64,000 nucleotides of DNA, taken from NCBI GenBank assembly GCA_964609215.1, contig CAZSQZ010000011.1:1-64000 (forward strand), in the 5' to 3' direction. The position numbers and the translations under genes were made by a program. Below are positions 23,510 to 32,491 of the stretch, in pieces. This DNA comes from JABDKJ01 sp964609215 (GTDB lineage Bacteria; Bacteroidota; Bacteroidia; Flavobacteriales_D; JABDKJ01). Positions within the stretch are counted from its first letter, which is position 1, and each line of letters begins with the position of its first letter. The notes below the pieces were generated by a model, which worked only from the letters and a program-made list of their open reading frames with translations, ran no database searches and was not told the DNA's origin.

Positions 23510-25915
23510 TTAGTTTCGCAATACTTTACCTGTTTTGATGATGCTTTGCATACGCTCCATCGACTTTCTGGTCATTGCTAATTCAACAAATGTTCTTCTT
23601 TCTAAATCCAATAAATATTGTTCCGATACTTTAGTGCGTTCAGATAAATCTCCTCCACACAAAACATAACCTAATTTTTCTGACAATAATTGTTCGTGTT
23701 CGGTAATGTAATTACCTGACTTCATAGAGTTAGCACCAACGTAAACTATTCCTAAACCCTCTTTTCCAAGAACGGTGATATCTTCTCTTGGAGCAGGTGG
23801 GACATATCCTTTTTCAAGCATTGTTAGGATAGATTTCTTTGCATAAGCCAATTGTCTTTCTCTATTGACCACAATCTCATCAACACCTTTTCTTAAATAT
23901 CCCAACTCAAAAGCTTCTTGGGCAGAAGTAGAAACCTTGGCCTGTCCAATAGTTAAGAATCTATTTCTCAAACTATTGGTTCTTATATCCCCTTCATCCA
24001 ACTCATCGCTTAGCCTGAGAACAAATTCTTTTGTTCCACCACCACCTGGAATAACACCCACTCCAAACTCCACCAAGCCCATATAGGTTTCCGCATTGGC
24101 AATAACTTTATCTGCATGCATTGACATTTCACAACCACCACCTAAACATAAATTATGAGTAGCAACAACTGTTGGGCAAGATGAATATCTCAAACGAGAA
24201 GTTGCATTTTGGAAGGCTCGAACTGCAAAATCAATTTCATCGGGTTCTTGTTCTACCGCCAACATAAAAATCATTCCAACATTCGCACCAGCAGAAAAAT
24301 TCTGTCCCTGATTGGAAATAATCAGACCATCAAATTCAGATTCTGCTAAATCAATTCCCTTATTGATTGCAGCAATTGTTCCCCCACCAATGGTATTCAT
24401 TTTTGAATGGAATTCTACATTGATAATTCCATCTCCCAAATCCTTTAGCGTTGCATCATTGTTCTTCCAAACAATTTTATCAGATGAGATATAATTGAGA
24501 TTAATTAACTTCTCTTGACCTGGAATTTCCTTGTAAGATTTACTTTCCAAATCATAATATGAACGCACTCCTTTTTCTAGTTTAAAGAAAGAATTATTTC
24601 CAGCTGCAACCATATCATATACCCATTGAGCTGGTTTTTTATCCAACTCTTCCATAGTTTTGATTGCTGCAGAAACCCCAATCGCATCCCATGTTTCAAA
24701 AGGCCCAATTTCATAACCAAAACCTGCTTTTAAAGCATCATCTACCTTGTAAAGATCCTCAGTAATTTCAGGGACTCTATTTGAAATGTATTTAAACATT
24801 CCTGAAAATATTTTTCTATAAAAATCGCCTGCCTTATCTTTTCCTTTAAACAAGATTTTCATTCTCACCTGAAGATCATCTTCCTTTCTTGCATCGCCAA
24901 CGGTCTGGTAACGCACTTTTTCCTGTGGCTTATATTCTAAGGTTTTTAGATCTAAAGAAAGAATTTGGCTCTTGCCATCTTCACCTTTTATTTTCTTGTA
25001 AAAACCTTGTTTTGTTTTGGAGCCTAACCATCCATTCTCAACCATTTTGGTTAGGTAATCTGGAATAATGAAGGTTTCATTTTCCTCGTCATCGGGGCAG
25101 TTATCCCTAACACCGTTGGCAACATGAACCATGGTATCTAAACCAACAACATCGGCAGTTCTAAAGGTTGCCGATTTTGGTCTACCCATTACCGGACCAG
25201 TTAAACTATCTACTTCCTCAACAGACATTTCCATTTCCTTCACCAAATGGAGCAAAGCCTGAATGCTAAATACTCCTATTCTATTCGCAATAAAAGCGGG
25301 TGTATCTTTACATAAAACCGATTTCTTACCTAGAAATTTTTCGCCATACTCCATCAAAAAATCCACCACCTTAGGATCAGTTTTCTTACTAGGAATTACC
25401 TCAAATAATTTCAAATATCTGGGAGGATTAAAGAAATGAGTACCGCAGAAATTCTTGACAAAATCTTCAGACCGATCTTCTATTAAATGATTAATGGGAA
25501 TACCAGATGTATTGGAAGTAATTAGCGTTCCTGGCTTTCTATATTTCTCTACACTTGAAAAGACTTGTTTCTTAATATCTAATCGTTCAATTACTACCTC
25601 AATTATCCAATCACAATCTTTTATTTGCTGGAGGTCATCATCAAAATTTCCCGTTTTTATTCTATCGATAAAACTCTTTGAATAGATTGGAGAAGGGTTT
25701 GATTTTAATGCAAATTGAAGCGAATCATTTACTATTCTATTTCTAACCACGGGGCTGTCTAAGGTCAATCCTTTGGCTTCTTCTTTGGAGTTTAATTCTC
25801 TTGGAACGATATCCAACAAAAGTACTTTAAGACCAATATTCGCGAAATGACAAGCAATTCTGCTCCCCATTACTCCAGATCCCAATACTGCTACTTTTTT
25901 AATATGTCTTTTCAT
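23510..25915 (-). CDS. fadN: 3-hydroxyacyl-CoA dehydrogenase / enoyl-CoA hydratase (FadN type)
   Basis: The bifunctional protein (801 residues from the ATG at 25915) carries the two middle steps of beta-oxidation. The order is NAD-binding hydroxyacyl-CoA dehydrogenase first (Rossmann motif AVLGSGVMGSRIA near residue 10), its helical domain, then a crotonase-fold hydratase at about 490-690 (GQNFSAGANVG, then LGGGCEMSMHAD, which form the oxyanion hole). This is the order of Bacillus FadN, the reverse of E. coli FadB. The frame extends one codon further to a TTG, but the ATG is preferred because it gives a TGATG overlap with marR, which suggests coupled translation. Confidence 0.92.
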   Translation of the reverse strand: MKRHIKKVAVLGSGVMGSRIACHFANIGLKVLLLDIVPRELNSKEEAKGLTLDSPVVRNRIVNDSLQFALKSNPSPIYSKSFIDRIKTGNFDDDLQQIKDCDWIIEVVIERLDIKKQVFSSVEKYRKPGTLITSNTSGIPINHLIEDRSEDFVKNFCGTHFFNPPRYLKLFEVIPSKKTDPKVVDFLMEYGEKFLGKKSVLCKDTPAFIANRIGVFSIQALLHLVKEMEMSVEEVDSLTGPVMGRPKSATFRTADVVGLDTMVHVANGVRDNCPDDEENETFIIPDYLTKMVENGWLGSKTKQGFYKKIKGEDGKSQILSLDLKTLEYKPQEKVRYQTVGDARKEDDLQVRMKILFKGKDKAGDFYRKIFSGMFKYISNRVPEITEDLYKVDDALKAGFGYEIGPFETWDAIGVSAAIKTMEELDKKPAQWVYDMVAAGNNSFFKLEKGVRSYYDLESKSYKEIPGQEKLINLNYISSDKIVWKNNDATLKDLGDGIINVEFHSKMNTIGGGTIAAINKGIDLAESEFDGLIISNQGQNFSAGANVGMIFMLAVEQEPDEIDFAVRAFQNATSRLRYSSCPTVVATHNLCLGGGCEMSMHADKVIANAETYMGLVEFGVGVIPGGGGTKEFVLRLSDELDEGDIRTNSLRNRFLTIGQAKVSTSAQEAFELGYLRKGVDEIVVNRERQLAYAKKSILTMLEKGYVPPAPREDITVLGKEGLGIVYVGANSMKSGNYITEHEQLLSEKLGYVLCGGDLSERTKVSEQYLLDLERRTFVELAMTRKSMERMQSIIKTGKVLRN

Positions 25916-26355
25916 CAATTGTTTGTTAAGTCTGCGGTTTCTGAAAGCTTTCTATTCAACTCCAACAACACCTCAAAAAATGTATCCAGTTTTTTCTTGG
26001 TGATATCACTGAGCAGCATTTTATTCATTGTTAGAACAGCATTTTTAGAACGATCTCTCATTCGCTTACCTTCTGCTGTAAGAAAGACATAAACCTTTCT
26101 TTTATCTATTTTATCCGATTTTCTATAAATCAGTTTATTGTCTTCTAAAGTCTTTAAAGATCTCGCCAAGCTTGTTGCTTTCATGCCCATTTTAGGACCT
26201 AAACTAGTGGACGGAGTGCCTTCCTTCTCTATGTTTAGGAGGATAAATCCAATAGACATAGTTCCTCCAAATTTAGCTGCTTCTTTGTTATAAAGATTAG
26301 CAATTTTTTGCCAAATGCTACGAAAATGAAAATCTATTGTTTCTTCTTGCTTCAT
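25915..26355 (-). CDS. MarR-family transcriptional regulator of the beta-oxidation operon
   Basis: The 146-residue protein has the MarR winged helix-turn-helix: recognition region GMKATSLARSLKTLEDNKLI (about 71-90) and a wing with DKRKVYVFLTAEG (about 98-111), flanked by dimerisation helices. MarR proteins bind palindromic operators as dimers and often respond to small ligands. It is the first gene of the fad operon and overlaps fadN by one base. Two inverted repeats lie within 50 bases upstream of its start, so it probably controls its own operon, perhaps in response to fatty acyl-CoA. Both the target and the ligand are inferred. Confidence 0.9.
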   Translation of the reverse strand: MKQEETIDFHFRSIWQKIANLYNKEAAKFGGTMSIGFILLNIEKEGTPSTSLGPKMGMKATSLARSLKTLEDNKLIYRKSDKIDKRKVYVFLTAEGKRMRDRSKNAVLTMNKMLLSDITKKKLDTFFEVLLELNRKLSETADLTNN

Positions 26356-26369
26356 ACTATATGATAGTA
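26355..26369. promoter_or_regulatory. Inverted repeat at the marR start
   Basis: TACTAT and ATAGTA form perfect 6-base arms around a 3-base centre, directly in front of and touching the marR start codon. A dimer bound here would block transcription or the ribosome landing site of the operon. It is short enough to be chance, but it lies only 17 bases from a longer perfect palindrome. Confidence 0.35.
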
Positions 26370-26386
26370 CGAATATAATAAATTTT

Positions 26387-26404
26387 TGTTATGCATGCAT
26401 AACA
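26387..26404. promoter_or_regulatory. 18-bp perfect palindrome upstream of marR, operator candidate
   Basis: TGTTATGCATGCATAACA reads the same on both strands over all 18 bases. It lies 31 bases upstream of the marR start and 6 bases downstream of the psd stop, both genes on the minus strand. Length and symmetry fit MarR-family operators, and the position upstream of the regulator's own operon suggests autoregulation. It could also serve another dimeric regulator. Confidence 0.55.
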
Positions 26405-26410
26405 TTAAAA

Positions 26411-27073
26411 TTATAATCTTGCAATAACTGTCTCCGCTCCGCAAACCTTCTGATTTATGTCTACAAGAACTTCAGAACCCAATGGAAAAAGTAAGTCAAC
26501 GCGGGAACCAAATTTGATAAAACCGTATTCGGAACCTTTAATTGCCTTATCTCCTTCTTTTGCATAGGAAATTATTCTCCTTGCAACTGCACCGGCAATT
26601 TGTCTAAACAACAACTCTTTTCCTGAATGGTGTTTTACCACAGTTGTGGTTCTTTCATTCTCGGTTGATGACTTTGGGTGCCAAGCCACCAGATACTTAC
26701 CTTCATGATATTTTGAATACACTACATTTCCATCAATTGGATACCATTGAATATGAACATTTAAAGGAGACATGAAAATAGAAACCTGAATACGTTCCTC
26801 ATCAAAATACTCTGGATCTTTTACTTTTTCTATAGCAACGACCTTTCCATCTGCCGGACAAACCACTTCTAAATCACTCGCATTCGTCACTCTTTTTGGG
26901 ACTCTAAAAAACTGAGCAAACAAAATGAACAAGCCTAAAGTCAATAAAAAAGTTGCAAGTGAAACAATAGGATACTCACTAAAAAAATAATAGACAGCCA
27001 CATTTAAAAGAAAAAGAAATATAAACCATGAGATAAGTATTTTTTTGCCTTCGCGATGTAATCCAATTATCAT
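26411..27073 (-). CDS. psd: Phosphatidylserine decarboxylase family protein
   Basis: The 220-residue membrane enzyme makes phosphatidylethanolamine from phosphatidylserine. Two hydrophobic segments (about 12-55) anchor it, followed by the compact PSD domain with VVCPADGKVVAIE (about 69-81), MSPLNVHIQWYPIDG and the C-terminal EYGFIKFGSRVDLLFP. PSD proenzymes cleave themselves between Gly and Ser of such a G-S motif to create the pyruvoyl cofactor; here that would be G189-S190. The length matches the short form common in Bacteroidota. It follows cdsA by 17 bases, so two steps of phospholipid synthesis are in one operon. Confidence 0.92.
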   Translation of the reverse strand: MIIGLHREGKKILISWFIFLFLLNVAVYYFFSEYPIVSLATFLLTLGLFILFAQFFRVPKRVTNASDLEVVCPADGKVVAIEKVKDPEYFDEERIQVSIFMSPLNVHIQWYPIDGNVVYSKYHEGKYLVAWHPKSSTENERTTTVVKHHSGKELLFRQIAGAVARRIISYAKEGDKAIKGSEYGFIKFGSRVDLLFPLGSEVLVDINQKVCGAETVIARL

Positions 27074-27090
27074 TGGGCTAAATTAATCAT

Positions 27091-27888
27091 TTAGAGATAC
27101 TGAACTAACAAATAATAAACGGGCGCACCTAAAAGAACACCATCAAAACGATCAAGTATACCTCCATGCCCAGGCAACATATTTCCTGAGTCCTTGACCT
27201 CTAAATTTCTCTTGAGTTTAGATTCTACTAAATCTCCGAATGCGGTAAACAGAGCAGTCAAAAGTGCAATAAAGACGATAACAAGACCTCCTTTTAAATG
27301 AAAAAAATAATGATTCAATAGCAACGAGACTACAGCTGCACCAACTAATCCACCAATTAAACCTTCTATGGTCTTCTTTGGAGAAATGGACTCCCAGAAT
27401 TTATTTTTTCCCAAGAAACGACCGCTAAAGTATGCAAAGGTATCTGCAGACCATACTATAGCATAGAACAGCATTATATAACCATTCAAAGTTGACTCGA
27501 GAACATTTAGATTGACCAACGTAAAGAAAGCCAGGATAATATAGAAAACACCTAATGAACTGGGAAAGCGATAGAGAAAGCTTTTTTCCTTTAAAACAAA
27601 TAACTCTCTTAGGGCAAGAATTAACATGAGAATCGAAAAAACACTCACTATTGAATGGTTGATTTGAAAATCAATGAAAATACCCAGAGCTATTATGAAC
27701 GCGGATAATATTGCATAAACAACACGAGTAAAGACTCTCATTCGAAAAAGCCCCAAGTATTCAAAAACACATAATGCAGTAATGATAGAAAAAAGAACCT
27801 GAAGTGACATTCTGGAAAACATTATTCCAAAAATCATTAGGAGGCCAAAGATGCTTCCCGTAATTATTCTAATCAATAGGTTACTCAT
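27091..27888 (-). CDS. cdsA: Phosphatidate cytidylyltransferase
   Basis: The 265-residue polytopic enzyme converts phosphatidic acid and CTP to CDP-diacylglycerol, the precursor of all phospholipids. Several membrane segments are visible, with the family signature near the C-terminus: LKRNLEVKDSGNMLPGHGG followed by ILDRFDG. The start overlaps the DUF2007 gene by 8 bases and the end is 17 bases before psd. Length is normal. Confidence 0.95.
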   Translation of the reverse strand: MSNLLIRIITGSIFGLLMIFGIMFSRMSLQVLFSIITALCVFEYLGLFRMRVFTRVVYAILSAFIIALGIFIDFQINHSIVSVFSILMLILALRELFVLKEKSFLYRFPSSLGVFYIILAFFTLVNLNVLESTLNGYIMLFYAIVWSADTFAYFSGRFLGKNKFWESISPKKTIEGLIGGLVGAAVVSLLLNHYFFHLKGGLVIVFIALLTALFTAFGDLVESKLKRNLEVKDSGNMLPGHGGILDRFDGVLLGAPVYYLLVQYL

Positions 27889-28090
27889 CTTTCTTTTTTT
27901 CTAAAAGATGATTTGCCCTCATAAAATCTGAACTTTTAACATGCAACTCTATTAGACCAAAAGCCAAATAAGCCGAGTCTTGTTTGTTTAAAATTATACT
28001 TGGAATCTGATGAGACTCTAGAAGCCCCCTCATGAAAGTAATTTCGTAAAAATTCGATGAGGAGCGCAATACTACCCATTGCCGATTCAT
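27881..28090 (-). CDS. DUF2007 small protein
   Basis: The 69-residue protein resembles the DUF2007 family (annotated as putative signal-transducing protein): a strand WVVLRSSSNFYEITFMRGLL, a segment GLLESHQIPSIILN, and a closing LIELHVKSSDFMRANHLL. This suggests a small ferredoxin-like domain. The function is not established. Its ATG overlaps the ftsH stop by one base (TAATG) and its end overlaps cdsA by 8 bases, so it is translated with the membrane-protease and phospholipid genes. Confidence 0.85.
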   Translation of the reverse strand: MNRQWVVLRSSSNFYEITFMRGLLESHQIPSIILNKQDSAYLAFGLIELHVKSSDFMRANHLLEKKKDE

Positions 28091-30192
28091 TAAGAAGCTA
28101 GATTTTCACTTTCAGATGTATCCTCAGGTTTCACTTCCTCCGCTAAACTTCCAGAATCCTGTTTCTCTACGGTTTCGGATAATGTGCCGTTATTCTTTGC
28201 TTTGTCGTTTGCAATCGTCAGAACTTTTGCAGTGGAATCTTTATCTTTTCTTATCCCAAAAATCTTCTCTAAATCTTCTCTAAAAATAACTTCTTTTTCA
28301 ACCAATTGATGAGCCAATTGTTGGAGCTTATCTTTGTTTTCACTTAAGATTTTCTTTGCTCTTTCATATTGCTCCTCAATCATATCTTTGACTTCTTTGT
28401 CAATTAACTGAGCAGTTTCTTCACTATATGGCTTCTGAAATGTATAATCTCTTTGACCCGAAGAATCATAATAACTAACATTTCCTATCTTATCATTCAA
28501 GCCATAAATGGTGATCATAGCTTGAGCTTGTTTGGTTACTTTTTCCAAATCACTTAAAGCACCTGTGGAAATCTTATTGAACATGATTTCTTCTGCTGCT
28601 CTTCCTCCCATAGTAGCACACATTTCATCTAACATTTGCTCGGTGGTAGTGATTTGTCTTTCCTCTGGTAAATACCAGGCAGCACCTAAGGACTGTCCTC
28701 TAGGAACAATAGTTACTTTAACCAACGGAGATGCATGTTCCAATAACCAACTTACAGTTGCATGTCCGGCTTCATGGAATGCTATAGTTTCTTTTTCACC
28801 TGGAGTAATGATTTTATTTTTCTTTTCTAAACCACCAATGATTCTATCTACTGCATCCAGGAAATCTTGTTTTCCTACATTTTTCTTCTTCTTTCTTGCA
28901 GCAATAAGAGCAGCTTCATTGGTTACATTAGCAATATCTGCTCCTGAAAAACCAGGTGTTTGTTTAGCCAGAAATTCAATATCTACCGAATCATCTATTT
29001 TAATAGGCTTAATATGAACTTTGAATATTTCCAATCTCTCATTCAAGTCTGGCATATCCACATAAATCTGACGATCAAAACGACCGGCACGCATCAACGC
29101 TTTATCCAACACATCTGCCCTATTCGTTGCAGCCAATATGATAACCCCAGAGTTGGTTCCAAATCCATCCATCTCGGTTAAGAGTTGATTTAACGTGTTT
29201 TCTCTTTCATCATTGGATCCCATACTTGCACTTTTGCCACGTGCACGCCCAATCGCATCTATCTCATCAATAAAAATAATTGCAGGTGCCTTTTCCTTCG
29301 CTTGCTTGAATAAATCTCTTACTCTAGAAGCACCGACTCCAACAAACATTTCAACAAAGTCGGAACCAGAAAGTGAGAAGAATGGAACCTGAGCTTCACC
29401 AGCAACAGCCTTTGCAAGCAGAGTTTTACCGGTTCCTGGAGGACCAACTAAAAGAGCTCCCTTCGGAATCTTTGCTCCCAGCTCTGTATACTTCTGAGGG
29501 TTCTTTAGGAAATCAACAATTTCCATAACTTCTTCTTTGGCTCCTTCCAAACCAGCCACATCATTGAAGGTTACGTTTGTACTCTTGCCCTTTTCAAAAA
29601 CCTGAGCTCTTGATTTTCCAATATTGAATATCTGACCACCTGGACCACCATTTCCAGAAATTTTTCTCATCACAAAAATCCAGATGGCAACCATAATCCC
29701 TAAAAAGACTAGCCATTGGAGAAGATCTTTACCCACGCTACCATCAGTAGAAACAGTCCTTACAAAAGAGGCTCCTTCTGCTTCATATGCCTTTAGCTCT
29801 TCTACAAAATTATCTCCAGGAACAAACTTTACATAATAGTGAAATGAATCTTTCACGTTTCCTAGCATCGGTTTTCTTATTAAACCTTTATGCGGATCTT
29901 CAGAGAGCGCATCAGGGTTCAATTTTATTTTTGCTTCGAAAATATCTCTGACAACATCGATCTCCGCTACTTGGTTTTTTTCAATGTACTCTTTTAAGTC
30001 CTTTTCGCTTATTTCTTTTAGGTTGTTATTACTGGTTAACATATATCCCAATAAAAACAGAGCCATTAGTGCCAATATCCAATAGAAATTGGTTCCACCT
30101 TGATTTTTTCCAGGTTGTTTGCCACCTCCACCTTGAAATCTTTCTTTCAAAGCATCGTAAGGGCTTTTGTCTTCTTTTTTCTTATCGGACAT
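28090..30192 (-). CDS. ftsH: ATP-dependent zinc metalloprotease FtsH
   Basis: The 700-residue membrane AAA+ protease degrades misfolded and short-lived membrane and cytosolic proteins. Two membrane segments (about 36-57 and 160-178) flank a periplasmic domain. The AAA module shows Walker A GPPGTGKT, Walker B IIFIDEIDAIG and the SRH region TNRADVLDKALMRAGRFDR. The zinc site HEAGH is at 473-477. The C-terminal tail is long and acidic, as is common in Bacteroidota. It is followed by DUF2007, cdsA and psd and preceded by rsfS on the same strand. Confidence 0.97.
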   Translation of the reverse strand: MSDKKKEDKSPYDALKERFQGGGGKQPGKNQGGTNFYWILALMALFLLGYMLTSNNNLKEISEKDLKEYIEKNQVAEIDVVRDIFEAKIKLNPDALSEDPHKGLIRKPMLGNVKDSFHYYVKFVPGDNFVEELKAYEAEGASFVRTVSTDGSVGKDLLQWLVFLGIMVAIWIFVMRKISGNGGPGGQIFNIGKSRAQVFEKGKSTNVTFNDVAGLEGAKEEVMEIVDFLKNPQKYTELGAKIPKGALLVGPPGTGKTLLAKAVAGEAQVPFFSLSGSDFVEMFVGVGASRVRDLFKQAKEKAPAIIFIDEIDAIGRARGKSASMGSNDERENTLNQLLTEMDGFGTNSGVIILAATNRADVLDKALMRAGRFDRQIYVDMPDLNERLEIFKVHIKPIKIDDSVDIEFLAKQTPGFSGADIANVTNEAALIAARKKKKNVGKQDFLDAVDRIIGGLEKKNKIITPGEKETIAFHEAGHATVSWLLEHASPLVKVTIVPRGQSLGAAWYLPEERQITTTEQMLDEMCATMGGRAAEEIMFNKISTGALSDLEKVTKQAQAMITIYGLNDKIGNVSYYDSSGQRDYTFQKPYSEETAQLIDKEVKDMIEEQYERAKKILSENKDKLQQLAHQLVEKEVIFREDLEKIFGIRKDKDSTAKVLTIANDKAKNNGTLSETVEKQDSGSLAEEVKPEDTSESENLAS

Positions 30193-30237
30193 TATTTAAT
30201 TATCTGTTCTAATTAACGTAAAAAACTCAAAAACTGT

Positions 30238-30612
30238 TTAAAGCTCTACAGCTATTTCTTTCTTTTTTGCATCCGCCCACAGCCCTTCTAAATCATAAAG
30301 CTCTCTCTTTTCTTTATGAAACACATGAACCACTACATTAAAATAATCAAGGATAACCCAATTAGCTGTGGATCTTCCTTCACACTTCCAAGCTTTCTGC
30401 TTGAGAACTTCAAAAGTTCTTTCCTCAATTTTGTCTGCAATAGATTCGACCTGTGTATTTGAATTCCCATCACAAATTACAAAGTAATCTGTAACTGAAG
30501 CAGGAATTTCGGTTAAATCCAATATCACAATGTTGTTGCCCTTTACTTCCTGAATCCCCTCCACAATTGCAACTACCAGTTGATCTTTACCCTCTTCCCT
30601 ATTTTTAGTCAT
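30238..30612 (-). CDS. rsfS: Ribosomal silencing factor RsfS
   Basis: The 124-residue RsfS/Iojap protein binds ribosomal protein uL14 and blocks joining of the subunits, lowering translation when nutrients are scarce. Family motifs are clear: ITDYFVICDGNSNTQVESI-type strand-helix (here VTDYFVICDGNSNTQ), KCEGRSTANWVILDYFNVVVHVF and the terminal YDLEGLWADA. It lies 45 bases upstream of ftsH on the same strand and is divergent from birA. On the minus strand TAATTTTG at 30633-30640 fits a -7 element, with no good -33 partner. Confidence 0.95.
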   Translation of the reverse strand: MTKNREEGKDQLVVAIVEGIQEVKGNNIVILDLTEIPASVTDYFVICDGNSNTQVESIADKIEERTFEVLKQKAWKCEGRSTANWVILDYFNVVVHVFHKEKRELYDLEGLWADAKKKEIAVEL

Positions 30613-30690
30613 TCAAAATTTTTCAATTCTCACAAAATTAATCAAATTTGAGCAGCTTAGTGCACCATAAATCTATAGAATAAACCGCTT

Positions 30691-31446
30691 GTGCAGAATC
30701 TTTCTTTTTTAGTGGGACATAGCATTCAAATTCTTGAATCTGTTGATTCAACTAACAATTATATTGCCAAGTATGCAGATGAACAAAAAATGGCGGAAGG
30801 AACTGTCATTATGGCAAAATATCAGAGCAAAGGCAAAGGAAGAATGGGTAAGCACTGGAAAGCAAATGCTAATGAAAACCTCACATTTAGTTTTCTTCTT
30901 CATCCGAAGAAGATAGATGCCTCTCAGCAATTCTCTTTAAATAAATGGGTATGCAGTGCCATTTGCATGTGGCTTCAGGAAATGGGATTGAAGCCAACAA
31001 TTAAACTTCCAAACGATATATTCATTGGAGAAAAAAAGATATGCGGTATTCTAATTGAAAATACCTGGATTCAAAGTTCGATTAAAAGATCAATTATTGG
31101 AATTGGCATTAACCTCAATCAAATGGAGTTTGAAGGTGATTATGCAGTTGAACCAACCTCTATTTTGTATGAAACTGGCAATAAGACTGAGCCCAAAGAT
31201 GCCTTAAACAAATTGGTCACTTTTCTTAGTTATTATTATTCAGTTCAAATTGAGAATCCAAAAAAAGTAGAAGAGGCGTTCCATTATTTCCTGGGGTTGA
31301 ATTACGAAATTATGCTTCCCAAAGTAAGCACTCGAAGAGCCACATTAATTTCCGTAGAAAATTCTGGAGATTTGAATTTTCAGTTGGCGGAAGGAAATAG
31401 TCTTAAAATTAACTTAGAGGAGGTTAAGCTTCGGCTATTACACTAG
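30691..31446 (+). CDS. birA: Biotin--[acetyl-CoA-carboxylase] ligase
   Basis: The 251-residue enzyme activates biotin with ATP and attaches it to the carboxyl carrier protein of acetyl-CoA carboxylase. Motifs: ESVDSTNNYI near residue 16, the adenylate-binding loop SKGKGRMGKHW (about 46-56), KLPNDIFIGEKKICGILIE (about 110-128) and the small C-terminal SH3-like part. It lacks the N-terminal helix-turn-helix of E. coli BirA, so it should act only as an enzyme. The start is GTG. The 3' end overlaps the convergent SRPBCC gene by 23 bases. Confidence 0.93.
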   Translation: MQNLSFLVGHSIQILESVDSTNNYIAKYADEQKMAEGTVIMAKYQSKGKGRMGKHWKANANENLTFSFLLHPKKIDASQQFSLNKWVCSAICMWLQEMGLKPTIKLPNDIFIGEKKICGILIENTWIQSSIKRSIIGIGINLNQMEFEGDYAVEPTSILYETGNKTEPKDALNKLVTFLSYYYSVQIENPKKVEEAFHYFLGLNYEIMLPKVSTRRATLISVENSGDLNFQLAEGNSLKINLEEVKLRLLH

Positions 31447-31834
31447 CCAACTTTTTGGTCATTGAATTAAACAAGTTGTCTAAGGGTTTTTGAGCAACCA
31501 TTTTAATGAAAGGGTTCAAATCTGCTTCTGCAAAAATATGTCCGTCTGTACTTCCATCTGATGAATCCTTTAAGAGAATGTTCAAATTCATTTGGAAAGG
31601 CTTATTATCAACGGCCGAAAGCGTGATTTTTTCATTTTCCACTTGATCCGTTTTTTCCAATCTAATTCTACCTTGACCTGCAATCTTCACCGAAAAACCC
31701 GTCTCGCTGGCTTCAAATTCTGATATCTTGTCTTGGGGAAATAATGCCTCATAATTTTCCATTTTCAATAAATGCTGAAACACTCTTTCTCTATTTGTGC
31801 TGATAATTACATTATCACTTGTAAATTCTACCAT
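31424..31834 (-). CDS. SRPBCC-family (polyketide cyclase/START-like) protein
   Basis: The protein has 136 residues from the ATG at 31834, which lies one base after the pyrE stop; a longer frame would run into pyrE and is not preferred. The sequence VEFTSDNVIISTNRERVFQHLLKMENYEALFP is the typical opening of the SRPBCC fold, with a strand and helix lining a hydrophobic ligand pocket, and the C-terminal helix LDNLFNSMTKKLASVI closes it. No ligand can be predicted. It is probably cotranscribed with pyrE. Its last 23 bases overlap the end of birA on the other strand. Confidence 0.85.
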   Translation of the reverse strand: MVEFTSDNVIISTNRERVFQHLLKMENYEALFPQDKISEFEASETGFSVKIAGQGRIRLEKTDQVENEKITLSAVDNKPFQMNLNILLKDSSDGSTDGHIFAEADLNPFIKMVAQKPLDNLFNSMTKKLASVIAEA

Positions 31835-31835
31835 T

Positions 31836-32483
31836 TTATACTGTTTGAAACCAATTCGCTGGATCTTCTCGCCAGGCATTCAAAGCTTCTAGATCACTCT
31901 CGTTTATATATTCATTTTTAAGAGCTTGTTCTATGAGCGTCTGATAATTAGTCAATGTTTTTAAAGTTATGTCTGCTTCTTTAAAACGATCTCTTGCATC
32001 GGAAAAACCATAGGTAAAGATTCCAGCCATACCTTTTATTTCATGTCCTGCTTTTTTTAAAGCTTCAGCTGCCAGAAGGCTACTCTTTCCTGTTGATATT
32101 AAATCTTCTATTACAACCACAGAAGAACCGTCTTTTATTTCTCCTTCGATCAGGTTTTCCATTCCATGCCCCTTTGCTTTTGAACGCACGTAGCAAAATG
32201 GCAATCCCATTTCCTGAGCGACAAGAGCACCAATTGCTATTGCACCTGTTGCTACTCCTGCGATAGCATCAGGTCTTGAAAATTCTGCATCTATCATTGC
32301 AGTCAATTCCTGCCTAATAAAAGTTCTAATTTCAGGATAAGATAATGTTTTCCTATTATCGCAATATATTGGTGATTTCCAACCTGAGGACCAATTAAAT
32401 GGATTATTAGGTTGTAGTTTAATAGCTTTTATTTGAAGCAAAAATTCCGCTACTTTTAGAGCGGCATCTTTTTGAGAATTCAT
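31836..32483 (-). CDS. pyrE: Orotate phosphoribosyltransferase
   Basis: The 215-residue enzyme joins orotate to PRPP to give OMP in pyrimidine synthesis. The substrate-binding start FNWSSGWKSPIYCDNRK, the flexible loop with VRSKAKGHGMENLIEG and the PRPP motif VVVIEDLISTGKS are all present. Length is normal. Its start codon is only 8 bases from that of the divergent NUDIX gene, so its promoter must lie inside that gene. carB, another pyrimidine gene, is 8 kb away on the other strand. Confidence 0.96.
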   Translation of the reverse strand: MNSQKDAALKVAEFLLQIKAIKLQPNNPFNWSSGWKSPIYCDNRKTLSYPEIRTFIRQELTAMIDAEFSRPDAIAGVATGAIAIGALVAQEMGLPFCYVRSKAKGHGMENLIEGEIKDGSSVVVIEDLISTGKSSLLAAEALKKAGHEIKGMAGIFTYGFSDARDRFKEADITLKTLTNYQTLIEQALKNEYINESDLEALNAWREDPANWFQTV

Positions 32484-32491
32484 GTGCGCAA

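Noticed and set aside
28532..29017. Long open frame antisense to ftsH (161 codons)
   Set aside because: It is the mirror of a strongly conserved coding region and has no start signal or recognisable product.
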